DNA of 21,159 nucleotides, taken from positions 1 to 21,159 of the forward strand of contig JBJELB010000003.1 in assembly GCA_051878935.1 (NCBI GenBank). Reading direction: 5' to 3'. The stretch's first letter is position 1. Each line of letters begins with the position of its first letter. Shown piece by piece: positions 1 to 7,431 of the stretch. The translations under genes and the position numbers were made by a program. A model generated the notes under the pieces. The model was not told where the DNA came from. It did no database searches and saw only the letters and a list, made by a program, of their open reading frames with translations. The DNA comes from CANQDT01 sp051878935. GTDB lineage: Bacteria > Bacillota > Clostridia > Lachnospirales > Lachnospiraceae.

Positions 1-71
1 CCGGGGTGTCAGCGAAAAAACAGATACGCACCGCAGTCAGCGGCAGCCCACCGGGCAACGACATATTTTTT
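1..71. repeat. Partial copy of the palindromic repeat element (window edge)
   Basis: Positions 1-55 are identical to the reverse complement of 20404-20458, the outer arm of the complete element near the right end of the window. A diverged version of the same arm also occurs at 20741-20797. The copy ends in cgacatatttttt at 59-71, like the complete copy, so the end of the element can be placed there. Relative to 20384-20403 it lacks a few bases just inside this terminus. The rest lies outside the window. It sits immediately behind the terminator of tRNA-Trp. Confidence 0.85.
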
Positions 72-76
72 ATAAC

Positions 77-108
77 AAAAGAGGCTGAGCCTTAGACTCA
101 ACCTCTTT
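77..108 (-). terminator. Rho-independent terminator of tRNA-Trp
   Basis: On the minus strand, aaagaggttgag pairs with ctcagcctcttt (12 bp with one G-T wobble) around a 7-nt loop, followed by TTGTTAT. It starts 8 nt after the tRNA 3' end. The hairpin is nearly symmetrical and might also work in the other direction. Confidence 0.75.
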
Positions 109-116
109 GTTGTTTA

Positions 117-189
117 CAGGGGCAGTAGGACTTGAACCCACGACCTGCGGTTTTGGAGACCGATATTCTACCAACTGAACTATACCCCT
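117..189 (-). tRNA. tRNA-Trp (anticodon CCA)
   Basis: The minus strand folds into a 73-nt cloverleaf. The acceptor stem AGGGGTA pairs with TGCCCCT (one G-T), the D-arm contains AGTTCAGTTGGTAGA, the anticodon loop is CTCCAAA with anticodon CCA (Trp), and the T-arm contains GTGGGTTCAAGTC. The discriminator base is G. The 3' CCA is not encoded (TAAAC follows), so it must be added after transcription. The gene has its own consensus promoter and terminator, so it is probably transcribed alone, although read-through from the glycosidase gene just upstream is possible. Confidence 0.96.
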
Positions 190-194
190 AAGAC

Positions 195-223
195 ACTAGG
201 TCATTATATACGAATGACCTAGT
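195..223. promoter_or_regulatory. Perfect 10-bp inverted repeat over the tRNA-Trp promoter
   Basis: actaggtcat at 195-204 and atgacctagt at 214-223 are exact reverse complements with a 9-nt spacer. The repeat spans the -10 box, most of the promoter spacer and the likely start point. In RNA reading through from the glycosidase gene it would form a hairpin 16 nt after the stop codon, but no U-run follows on that strand. It could be an operator, an mRNA 3'-end hairpin, or a terminator on the opposite strand, where TTTT follows. Confidence 0.7.
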
Positions 224-231
224 TTTGTCAA
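203..231 (-). promoter_or_regulatory. Consensus sigma-A promoter of tRNA-Trp
   Basis: On the minus strand TTGACA (226-231) and TATAAT (203-208) are separated by exactly 17 bp, a perfect vegetative consensus as expected for a tRNA gene. The predicted start point falls around 196, a few bases before the mature tRNA 5' end at 189. The -35 lies 8 bp beyond the stop codon of the upstream glycosidase gene. A 10-bp inverted repeat (195-223) covers the -10. Confidence 0.9.
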
Positions 232-239
232 TCATTTTT

Positions 240-3200
240 TTACTTAATCTTTAAGGTCAGAAGTGCATCAACTGCTGTAATCTTTTTGTCGTTATTCATA
301 TCAGCACGCTCTAACAACTCGTCAGTAACCTCCTGCTGACCGGAAGCACACTGCAAAAGATACAGAACGTCATCCGCATCGACATCTCCATCATTGTCAG
401 CGTCACCTTTTACTACAGGATCTACCGTTTCTTCCGATTTCGTAGTGGTTATTGTGAACTGGTCAAAATAGCAGTTGGATGAAACTCCATCCGGAATATA
501 TTCTACAATCACACCGGAGCCAGCCTGTGGCTGTTGGAATGTAAACTCAGAGCAAACCGGATCCTGTGCTGCCTGCTCAGCAAATGTATCGAATAATGCT
601 CCAGTCTTATTCAACGTATAGTAGAAGTATCCCCACTGGTTCGTTTTGTTGACTTTTGCTGATGCGAATGGAGTTTTTCCACTCACGTCAGAAGCAGAAA
701 CCGATGTCAGATTTTGATCAACTGCGTAATAATTGATAGTCGGAACAACCGAAGTCTGGCTGCTCGTTCCACTTTCAAAGCCATAGCTTGCCTTGATCGA
801 TTCAATATTTTTACAATTCACATCCGGTAAGAAGAAATATACCGGTGTTGTACTCTTATATTCAACCTGTGAACCACTCACGGTATAATTGTATGTTTTC
901 ACCGTGCCTCCATCACTGCGAACAGTGATATCTTTTGCAACATACTGTGTTGTTTTTGTGGTATTCTCTACATCCTCCGTTCCCGTACTTAGTACATACA
1001 ACTCAATCTCTGCAACATTCGAATAAGATGAGGTACCACTGTACAATCGGAAATAACGATAGGCGTTTGCTTCTAATAATTGTTTCACCGTGCTGTCTTC
1101 TAACTCCGAAACATAAACGGTATTCCAGTTACCGTTGCTTAATATATCCTTAACAGTATAAATCGTTGTCCAGGCAGCTCCGTCATTCGATACCTGGAAT
1201 TGATTGCCGTCCATGCGGCTCTCGTTGCCGGAACGCCCCTGGAAACGGAATGCAGCAATTTTCTTGCTTTCATTTAACTCATAGCCGCAATATCCACCAT
1301 TTTGTCCATCATATGCTGTACTCGGATCTCCATCGAAAGCATTTTCTACTGTTCCCGGTTCCCAGTTTCCTTCTTCTCGACCAAAGATAGCGGCATTCTC
1401 CGTTGTCACCTGCTCATAGTCCTCCAGACCGCTTTCAATGGTAATCGTAATACTGTTTGATACAACGTCCCCGATTGAAGACTTCGCACATACTGACACA
1501 GTTCCCTTCTTCTTTGCCACCAATATGCCGGATGAGCTGATTGTTGCTTCACCGGTCTCATTGGTTACTATCCATTCAATACCACTGCTGATTCCCTTTT
1601 CCGGTTCCGTTGTAGCTTCGAATGATACGGAGTCTGAATTTCGTATCCATGTTCTGTTGGCAGAGATAGTAAGTTTATCAATAGTAATCTGCTCTGTAAT
1701 ATCCGGTGTTTGTATCAAAGTATACAGTCCGATTTCTTTACCGTCCAATGTAGTCAGGTTTCCATCATTGAGGCACCATATCTGCTGATCTGTTCCCTCA
1801 TAATTGAACTGAGTTAATGTTTCTCCATCATAAGTTAATGCCTTACCGGTATAAGTATTAATAATCTTATAACCATTGCTTGTGACAGGTGAGAGATTCC
1901 AAAGCTGTTTCCGGTGATTGAAGGCATCGGCTGTCCGGATTGCAGTTCCATCTTCTCCTGCTGAAATATAAATGTATCGTCCGGTACCCTTGTTCTGGTA
2001 TGCATAAACGCCATTCATTTCCATCCGTTTCCACCGTTGGTTCTCATTTTCATTATTCAGAGTATTATATACTACAACACCATCATAATCCTCCAGCACT
2101 TTATCAGTATCTGCCTTCCAGGAGGATACACCATTCTGTTTCATCGTCGTCCAGATATAGTAATCATCCCCGGACTGCTCCAGACGGAATTGACGGTTTT
2201 TACTTGTAACACCTCCACTCCAGGAACACAATGCGGAGTAGTCTGTTCCGTCTTTTATACTTCCTATATCTATATATTGTTTCTCATATGCTACGTTCTG
2301 GAATCCTAACAGGGTATCACTGGCTGCTACTTCATTCCAAAGCATATTATCCGACAATTCGACTGGTTCTTCCGTCACCTGTCCACCATTGATAATATCT
2401 ACAACACCCAGATACTGATCATTCTCACTCTTGATAGAGAAGGTACCACCCTGAATGTCCGAAATTTCATATCTTACCTGAATCTCACCGTCCGTTGGTA
2501 TCTCATAATAGGAATCACCGGTTGCATCTCTCTTTAGCTGGGACGTAACATCCACATCATTCACATATATTTTGTCATATGCTTTATTCAATTTCAGATG
2601 CGTACCTGCCGGAGTTGTAATCTGCGCTGCTACCTGATTCTCATCCCATGTCATAGTATCCACGGTACCTCGGGTTCTGGTCACAACACCGGAAACCGTT
2701 CCGCCATTTTCCCACTCAGACGGCATAGCCGGCATTAACTCAATCACGCCATCTGCAGAATATACTAATGACTCCAGCATAATTGCCGGTAAAGTAATAC
2801 AGGTATCCGTACAATATGCCTGCAAACCTGCTGCTTTACTGCTTGTTCCTCCCTTATTCAGATTGTGGGACGTCATCATAGAATTATAGAAAACTTTACT
2901 GGATAAGGTTCCGTTTAATATCCGTGATACTCCCTCTGAATTTTTCACACGAGCCTGCACTAAACCTTTATGCATCCAGCTATGTCCTGCCACACCATCA
3001 TTCCCTGCTTTTTCACGCATGGCAATGGCAGCTATGGAACCTTCCAATAATCCGGAGTCAGTCTCCACTTCATATCCAGGCCATGCACCATACAACTGGC
3101 TGATATGTCGATGTCCATGGTTCTCCGGATAAGATTTCACTAGCCATTCTTTTACTTCTCCCGTATCTTCATAAAGGTATTCCGGCAGTTTATCAAGATA

Positions 3201-5462
3201 ATGATTCCATGTTGCTATTTTTTCCTGATCTGCTTCTTCCCCAAACACCTCACGTTCCATATTGATTGCCATATTCATACCATCCCGGGCTGCTGACACA
3301 TCCATGGTTGCATTGATTGTAATGCTGTATTCTCCATCTTTTGGTGTGTTTTCAGGAGAATAGCTGGGAAGGATCAGATAAGTCTCACCTTCTGCCAAAG
3401 AAGTTTTATCCGGATCATACATGGCAACACCATCTGTACTCAGATAATACTGCGGCTGCATCAGATTGGTCCACAGATTCGCCTGTTTCTCTAATAAAGG
3501 ACGCAACAAATCAGACTCCAGTTCAAAATATCCCTGTGTTAGTATTTCCTGAACTCTTTCATCGGATAATTCCAGAATTTCCTGTAAATCCTGTTTGGAT
3601 TTATAAGTATCTCCTGTTCCTACCGGTACATAATTTCCACTTGCTCTTAATGTCTGACAAGCTTCCAGTTTCATGCGGATATCATCCACCAATGGAATGT
3701 TCTGGTTTCCATAGCACTGCCAGTATTCATAGACAGGAAGAAGCAGCCAGCTGATTCCTGCATTCCATACATGTCCCGGAAAGCTGCTTCCAAAATGAAC
3801 GATAGGCGCTGAATCACCGTCCGTTCTGGTCGGTGCCAGCATGGCATTTTCATATCCATAAACCTTATACGCATTCTCCACCAGGTCGTCTGCAATACGC
3901 AATTCCATATTTAACAAACCTTCCACCGATTCCTTCATATTTCCTATATTGGAACCCGCTACCTGAAGATTAATATTGGCATCCGTGGTATAATCTCCAC
4001 TCCACTCAACATGCCATGCACCGGTCCACATACCACCCAGACGTGGCACCTGATAACCCGAGCAGCATACATTTGCATAACGTCCGTTGTTGTAAGCACG
4101 TTCTGCCAATGCAAGATTCATAGAATTCGGGTTTTCTTTTTGTTTTGCCAGCAAATCTTCCGTAAACATTGCACGATCTTCAGGATCTGCACCCAAATCC
4201 AGTTTTGTCCGGTTAAATATCTCACTATGTAATGCTGCATGACTTTCCAATGCCTTATCATATGAGAATTCTCCACTGACAACATTTTTATCATAAGCAC
4301 TCTGCGTATCATTCAACAGCTTTGAAACCATATCATACTGCAATGCTTCGTCATCTGTTTTCTCTTCGAACTCTGCAAGAGTTCCCATTTCATAGGTTCG
4401 GGAAGATTTTGTTACCAGTAATAACGTATCTGCCTTCGAGATTTGAACAACCGGTTTCTTGTCTTCTCCAACATTTATGATTGTTTCATTTGCGATTTTG
4501 GAGTTACTCTCACGATCTTCAGCGTGAAGATCAACCGCCTCTGCTGTACCAAATCGGTAGCTCTTGGCAGCATCCTCTCCGGTAACATAGATTCTGGTCA
4601 CTCCGGCAAAGCCTCCGTTCACCAGGTCACTGTTCTCATAATTCGGATAATGTGCCACCTGGGCCAGATAATCACCATTCGCAGCTGCAATTTTACGATA
4701 TCGAATTTCTCCGACACTGCCGTCCACATCTCCTTCATTTGCCATATCTGCAATGTCATCAATTGAAATATCCATATTGATTTTCGCATCCTGGTCAACC
4801 GGACGAAGATAGGTATAGGTTACATTATCAGAACGGGAACTGAATGACGTGCGAATCCACTTCTTTCCGTTTGCATCTGTCCATTCGGCGCCAATTTCTG
4901 CCGTTTCATAATTGGTAAACCGACGATAATCATCGGCTGTTTCATTATCCGTAACTGTCATACGAAGCTGATGACCCGGATGAAAGCTATAACTCCATTC
5001 CAAATGCCACCCACCGGCATCATCGCCAAACATTTCTTTCTTGGACTTTGTAGCCTGATTCAATAAAGTACTGTTCGCAGTATATCTCTTATTCTGGATC
5101 AGCTGCTGTTTTGCATCCTCCATAGCTTCCTTCAGACTTGGAGATGTATGATACTCATTACTTGGAAAGCTATACTTCATATGTTGATAAATCAACACAT
5201 CATCCAAAGGATTCTCACTTTCAATCAATCCATTTTCTCCATTACCTGTCACTAACCCCTGTCTCCACGGTTGTTCTTCTGATGGCGGTGCATAAACAGG
5301 ATCTGCATAGGTTCTGCTGTAAACGATCGACTGGGTTACCGCTTCTTCTGCATAAACTACACTTTCTTCGTTTTTTACCACTGTCATGGCGGGTATGGTA
5401 CCTGTTATAACACTCAATGTCAAAGCTACAGCCATACATTTCCTCCATATTCTTTTTCTCAT
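240..5462 (-). CDS. Secreted multidomain GH95-like glycosidase with dockerin
   Basis: This 1740-residue exported protein probably removes alpha-L-fucose (or a related sugar) from glycans outside the cell. Residues 1-40 form a signal peptide (basic MRKRIWRK, then a hydrophobic stretch). Residues ~45-1000 resemble GH95: an N-terminal beta domain with WRQGLVTGNGENG, then helical-barrel motifs with NIN (N496, N498), SPEN (E704), HRHISQLYG (~783-791) and ELMPAMPSEW. The family motif IDGNFG/DANFG is not recognisable; QAYCTDT (881-887) takes its place, so activity is uncertain. After it come a ricin-type trefoil (~1005-1235, three QxW motifs), a Big_2-like domain (~1255-1345), F5/8C or CBM32 (~1360-1490), an unassigned beta-rich module (~1505-1675) and a C-terminal type I dockerin with two calcium loops (~1685-1740). 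The dockerin implies attachment to a cohesin partner. I start at MRKR because GGGGG lies 8 nt upstream; an in-frame ATG exists at 5483. The gene is unrelated to its neighbours. Confidence 0.85.
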   Translation of the reverse strand: MRKRIWRKCMAVALTLSVITGTIPAMTVVKNEESVVYAEEAVTQSIVYSRTYADPVYAPPSEEQPWRQGLVTGNGENGLIESENPLDDVLIYQHMKYSFPSNEYHTSPSLKEAMEDAKQQLIQNKRYTANSTLLNQATKSKKEMFGDDAGGWHLEWSYSFHPGHQLRMTVTDNETADDYRRFTNYETAEIGAEWTDANGKKWIRTSFSSRSDNVTYTYLRPVDQDAKINMDISIDDIADMANEGDVDGSVGEIRYRKIAAANGDYLAQVAHYPNYENSDLVNGGFAGVTRIYVTGEDAAKSYRFGTAEAVDLHAEDRESNSKIANETIINVGEDKKPVVQISKADTLLLVTKSSRTYEMGTLAEFEEKTDDEALQYDMVSKLLNDTQSAYDKNVVSGEFSYDKALESHAALHSEIFNRTKLDLGADPEDRAMFTEDLLAKQKENPNSMNLALAERAYNNGRYANVCCSGYQVPRLGGMWTGAWHVEWSGDYTTDANINLQVAGSNIGNMKESVEGLLNMELRIADDLVENAYKVYGYENAMLAPTRTDGDSAPIVHFGSSFPGHVWNAGISWLLLPVYEYWQCYGNQNIPLVDDIRMKLEACQTLRASGNYVPVGTGDTYKSKQDLQEILELSDERVQEILTQGYFELESDLLRPLLEKQANLWTNLMQPQYYLSTDGVAMYDPDKTSLAEGETYLILPSYSPENTPKDGEYSITINATMDVSAARDGMNMAINMEREVFGEEADQEKIATWNHYLDKLPEYLYEDTGEVKEWLVKSYPENHGHRHISQLYGAWPGYEVETDSGLLEGSIAAIAMREKAGNDGVAGHSWMHKGLVQARVKNSEGVSRILNGTLSSKVFYNSMMTSHNLNKGGTSSKAAGLQAYCTDTCITLPAIMLESLVYSADGVIELMPAMPSEWENGGTVSGVVTRTRGTVDTMTWDENQVAAQITTPAGTHLKLNKAYDKIYVNDVDVTSQLKRDATGDSYYEIPTDGEIQVRYEISDIQGGTFSIKSENDQYLGVVDIINGGQVTEEPVELSDNMLWNEVAASDTLLGFQNVAYEKQYIDIGSIKDGTDYSALCSWSGGVTSKNRQFRLEQSGDDYYIWTTMKQNGVSSWKADTDKVLEDYDGVVVYNTLNNENENQRWKRMEMNGVYAYQNKGTGRYIYISAGEDGTAIRTADAFNHRKQLWNLSPVTSNGYKIINTYTGKALTYDGETLTQFNYEGTDQQIWCLNDGNLTTLDGKEIGLYTLIQTPDITEQITIDKLTISANRTWIRNSDSVSFEATTEPEKGISSGIEWIVTNETGEATISSSGILVAKKKGTVSVCAKSSIGDVVSNSITITIESGLEDYEQVTTENAAIFGREEGNWEPGTVENAFDGDPSTAYDGQNGGYCGYELNESKKIAAFRFQGRSGNESRMDGNQFQVSNDGAAWTTIYTVKDILSNGNWNTVYVSELEDSTVKQLLEANAYRYFRLYSGTSSYSNVAEIELYVLSTGTEDVENTTKTTQYVAKDITVRSDGGTVKTYNYTVSGSQVEYKSTTPVYFFLPDVNCKNIESIKASYGFESGTSSQTSVVPTINYYAVDQNLTSVSASDVSGKTPFASAKVNKTNQWGYFYYTLNKTGALFDTFAEQAAQDPVCSEFTFQQPQAGSGVIVEYIPDGVSSNCYFDQFTITTTKSEETVDPVVKGDADNDGDVDADDVLYLLQCASGQQEVTDELLERADMNNDKKITAVDALLTLKIK

Positions 5463-5470
5463 TCTATTTT

Positions 5471-5475
5471 CCCCC
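5471..5475 (-). promoter_or_regulatory. Start-deciding ribosome binding site of the glycosidase
   Basis: GGGGG(A) on the minus strand lies 8 nt before the ATG at 5462. The earlier in-frame ATG at 5483 has no purine-rich site at a suitable distance, and this GGGGG falls inside the coding frame it would open, so the later start is preferred. Confidence 0.6.
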
Positions 5476-5555
5476 ATTTTCATAAGATTCTGATACCAGG
5501 ATCAAACAGTCACAATGCTGTTTATTGATCTCTCCTGACCCAACTTTATTCTTTC

Positions 5556-5584
5556 ATTATAAAAAAAGACAGCGTATCAATCCA
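5556..5584 (-). promoter_or_regulatory. Possible promoter of the glycosidase gene
   Basis: TATAAT (5556-5561, minus strand) lies 17 bp from TGGATT (5579-5584), which matches the -35 consensus at only three of six positions. It would give a leader of roughly 85-90 nt. The promoter lies inside the radA terminator hairpin, so the two signals share sequence. The rest of 5463-5555 shows no better promoter. Confidence 0.35.
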
Positions 5585-5606
5585 GTGATTTTACGCCATC
5601 TTTTTA
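5561..5606 (-). terminator. Rho-independent terminator after radA
   Basis: On the minus strand aaagatggcgta pairs with tacgctgtcttt (12 bp, including two G-U pairs) around a loop of about 15 nt, followed by a run of seven T. It starts about 24 nt after the radA stop and closes the purM-to-radA operon. Confidence 0.8.
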
Positions 5607-5629
5607 TAAATTATGTCGTATTTCAAAAG

Positions 5630-6982
5630 TCAGAAATAATTCAATGCATCCAGAACCGTTGACACTCCGAATAGTTTCATTTTCGGCTCATATTGCAAGG
5701 CATCTACATTGGACTGTGGCATGATACAGGAAGTAAAGCCCATCTTTTCCGCTTCACGAATGCGTTGTTCTGCCATGGACACCCCCCGCACTTCTCCGGT
5801 TAAACCAACCTCACCAAAAATAACGGTCTGTGGATTCACCGGACGATTACGGAAACTGGAAGCTATGGCAAGCACAATCCCCAAATCAATTGCAGGTTCA
5901 CCCAGCCGCATACCACCTGCCAGATTCACATAGGCATCATAGCCTCCCAGCTGCATGCCCATACGTTTCTCCAAAACTGCCATTAACAGATTTACCCGAT
6001 TGAAATCAATTCCAACCGCTGTTCTCCTTGGCATATTAAAATTTGTCTGTGTCACCAATGCCTGAATCTCAATCAGAACAGGGCGGGTGCCTTCGATAGA
6101 ACATACTATCACCGAACCCGGTACTTCCAATGGTCTGCCATTTAACATAATCTGAGAAGGATTTGCCACTTCCGTCAGACCATTTTCTCTCATCTCAAAC
6201 ACACCAATCTCATTCGTGGAACCAAATCTGTTTTTGATACCACGCAGGATGCGGAAGGATGCCTGGTTCTCTCCTACAAAATATAACACGGTATCTACCA
6301 TGTGTTCCAAGGTACGTGGTCCCGCAACAACCCCTTCCTTTGTTACATGTCCAACAATAAAAACGGCGACATTATATTGCTTTGCCATCCGCAATAACAC
6401 AGAGGTTACTTCCCGGACCTGCGAGACACTCCCCGGTGCAGAGCTGATCTGAGGAGAACACATGGTCTGAATGGAATCAACAACAACAACCTCCGGCTTT
6501 GTTTTTAAGATTGCCTCCTGCATAACCTCTACATCGGTCTCACATAACAACAACAGTTCCTGTTCAAATGTCCCCAGACGATTCGCTCTCATCTTAATCT
6601 GCTGCAGCGATTCTTCTCCTGATATATATAAGACCTTATGTCCGGAGTTCACAAGATTCTGACACATCTGTAATAACAAAGTAGATTTTCCGATTCCCGG
6701 ATCCCCTCCCACCAGAGATAAGGAGCCTTCTACAATACCACCACCAAGCACTCTGTCCAACTCTCGGATATTTGTCGAAAATCTTGCCTCATTTTTCTCT
6801 GAAACCTGAGAAAGTGCCGTAGGAGCCTGATACTCCCTCGGCACTTTACCATGAACAGAAGATACGGCAACCGGTTCCTCTACAAACGTATTCCATTGTT
6901 TACAGCCCGGGCACTGACCCATCCACTTTGCTGATTCATACCCGCATTCCTGACAGAAAAAAACCTGTTTCCCTTTTGCCAT
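5630..6982 (-). CDS. radA: DNA repair protein RadA
   Basis: RadA is a RecA-like, DnaB-type helicase that promotes branch migration during recombinational repair and transformation. The 450-residue length is standard. The N-terminus carries a four-cysteine zinc finger (C10, C13, C24, C27), the ATPase core has Walker A GGDPGIGKST (92-101) and a Walker B-like strand VVVVDS, and the RadA-specific KNRFG motif is at 250-254. The C-terminal ~160 residues form the Lon-protease-like domain (GGMRLGEPAIDLG), which is structural in RadA. The start has a strong AGGAGG site. The gene ends the purM-purN-purD-gntR-clpC operon, 12 bp after a small unknown gene. clpC and radA are also neighbours in Bacilli, so this pairing is conserved. 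Confidence 0.97.
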   Translation of the reverse strand: MAKGKQVFFCQECGYESAKWMGQCPGCKQWNTFVEEPVAVSSVHGKVPREYQAPTALSQVSEKNEARFSTNIRELDRVLGGGIVEGSLSLVGGDPGIGKSTLLLQMCQNLVNSGHKVLYISGEESLQQIKMRANRLGTFEQELLLLCETDVEVMQEAILKTKPEVVVVDSIQTMCSPQISSAPGSVSQVREVTSVLLRMAKQYNVAVFIVGHVTKEGVVAGPRTLEHMVDTVLYFVGENQASFRILRGIKNRFGSTNEIGVFEMRENGLTEVANPSQIMLNGRPLEVPGSVIVCSIEGTRPVLIEIQALVTQTNFNMPRRTAVGIDFNRVNLLMAVLEKRMGMQLGGYDAYVNLAGGMRLGEPAIDLGIVLAIASSFRNRPVNPQTVIFGEVGLTGEVRGVSMAEQRIREAEKMGFTSCIMPQSNVDALQYEPKMKLFGVSTVLDALNYF

Positions 6983-6994
6983 AGTTCCTCCTGC

Positions 6995-7408
6995 TTACAC
7001 CAGTTTTTCAACCCTAACCGATACCGGTTTTTCACTGTTACACTCTACACTGATAGGAAGCTTTCCACCAAGATTGGTTTTAATCTTTCCTAAATGGACA
7101 CCATCAACCATAACCTTGTACTCCTGTTCTGCCTCAAGTCCCAACGTAATCTGTGCATCTTCCGCAGCCTCGACTTCAAAGGTAATTTCATTTCCTGCTA
7201 CGGAAAAATGATGTACACTTGTTCCGGGCACCGATTCATATACAAAGGTACCGTTTTTCTCAAGCTTTGTAATCTCATTATATGTTTTAATTTTGTAGAA
7301 ATCACCCTGGAATTCTACGTCGCTTTTCTTTGTCTTTTCAGCTAATTCATAGTTTCCGAAACTTAATGTAGCATCCTCTTCCACTCTGATTAGTTCCTTT
7401 ACTACCAT
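6995..7408 (-). CDS. Small beta-rich protein of unknown function between clpC and radA
   Basis: I do not recognise a family with confidence. The product has 137 residues, is acidic and rich in alternating hydrophobic/polar stretches (predicted mostly beta), and has one cysteine, no signal peptide and no membrane segment. A segment around residues 60-115 (FEVEAAEDAQITLGLEAEQEYKV, shown here in part: ITFEVEAAEDAQITLGL) and a following MVDGVHLGKI resemble beta-sandwich binding modules. A good ribosome binding site (aggagg) precedes ATG at 7408. It lies 23 bp after clpC and 12 bp before radA, clearly within the same operon. Its place suggests a cytoplasmic role, perhaps linked to protein quality control, but that is inference from position alone. 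Confidence 0.8.
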   Translation of the reverse strand: MVVKELIRVEEDATLSFGNYELAEKTKKSDVEFQGDFYKIKTYNEITKLEKNGTFVYESVPGTSVHHFSVAGNEITFEVEAAEDAQITLGLEAEQEYKVMVDGVHLGKIKTNLGGKLPISVECNSEKPVSVRVEKLV

Positions 7409-7431
7409 TCTCTTTTCCTCCTACTGAATCA

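Noticed and set aside
3341..3754. 137-residue plus-strand frame and similar frames opposite the glycosidase
   Set aside because: They are antisense shadows of a long, clearly coding gene with domain motifs, and have no ribosome binding sites of note.
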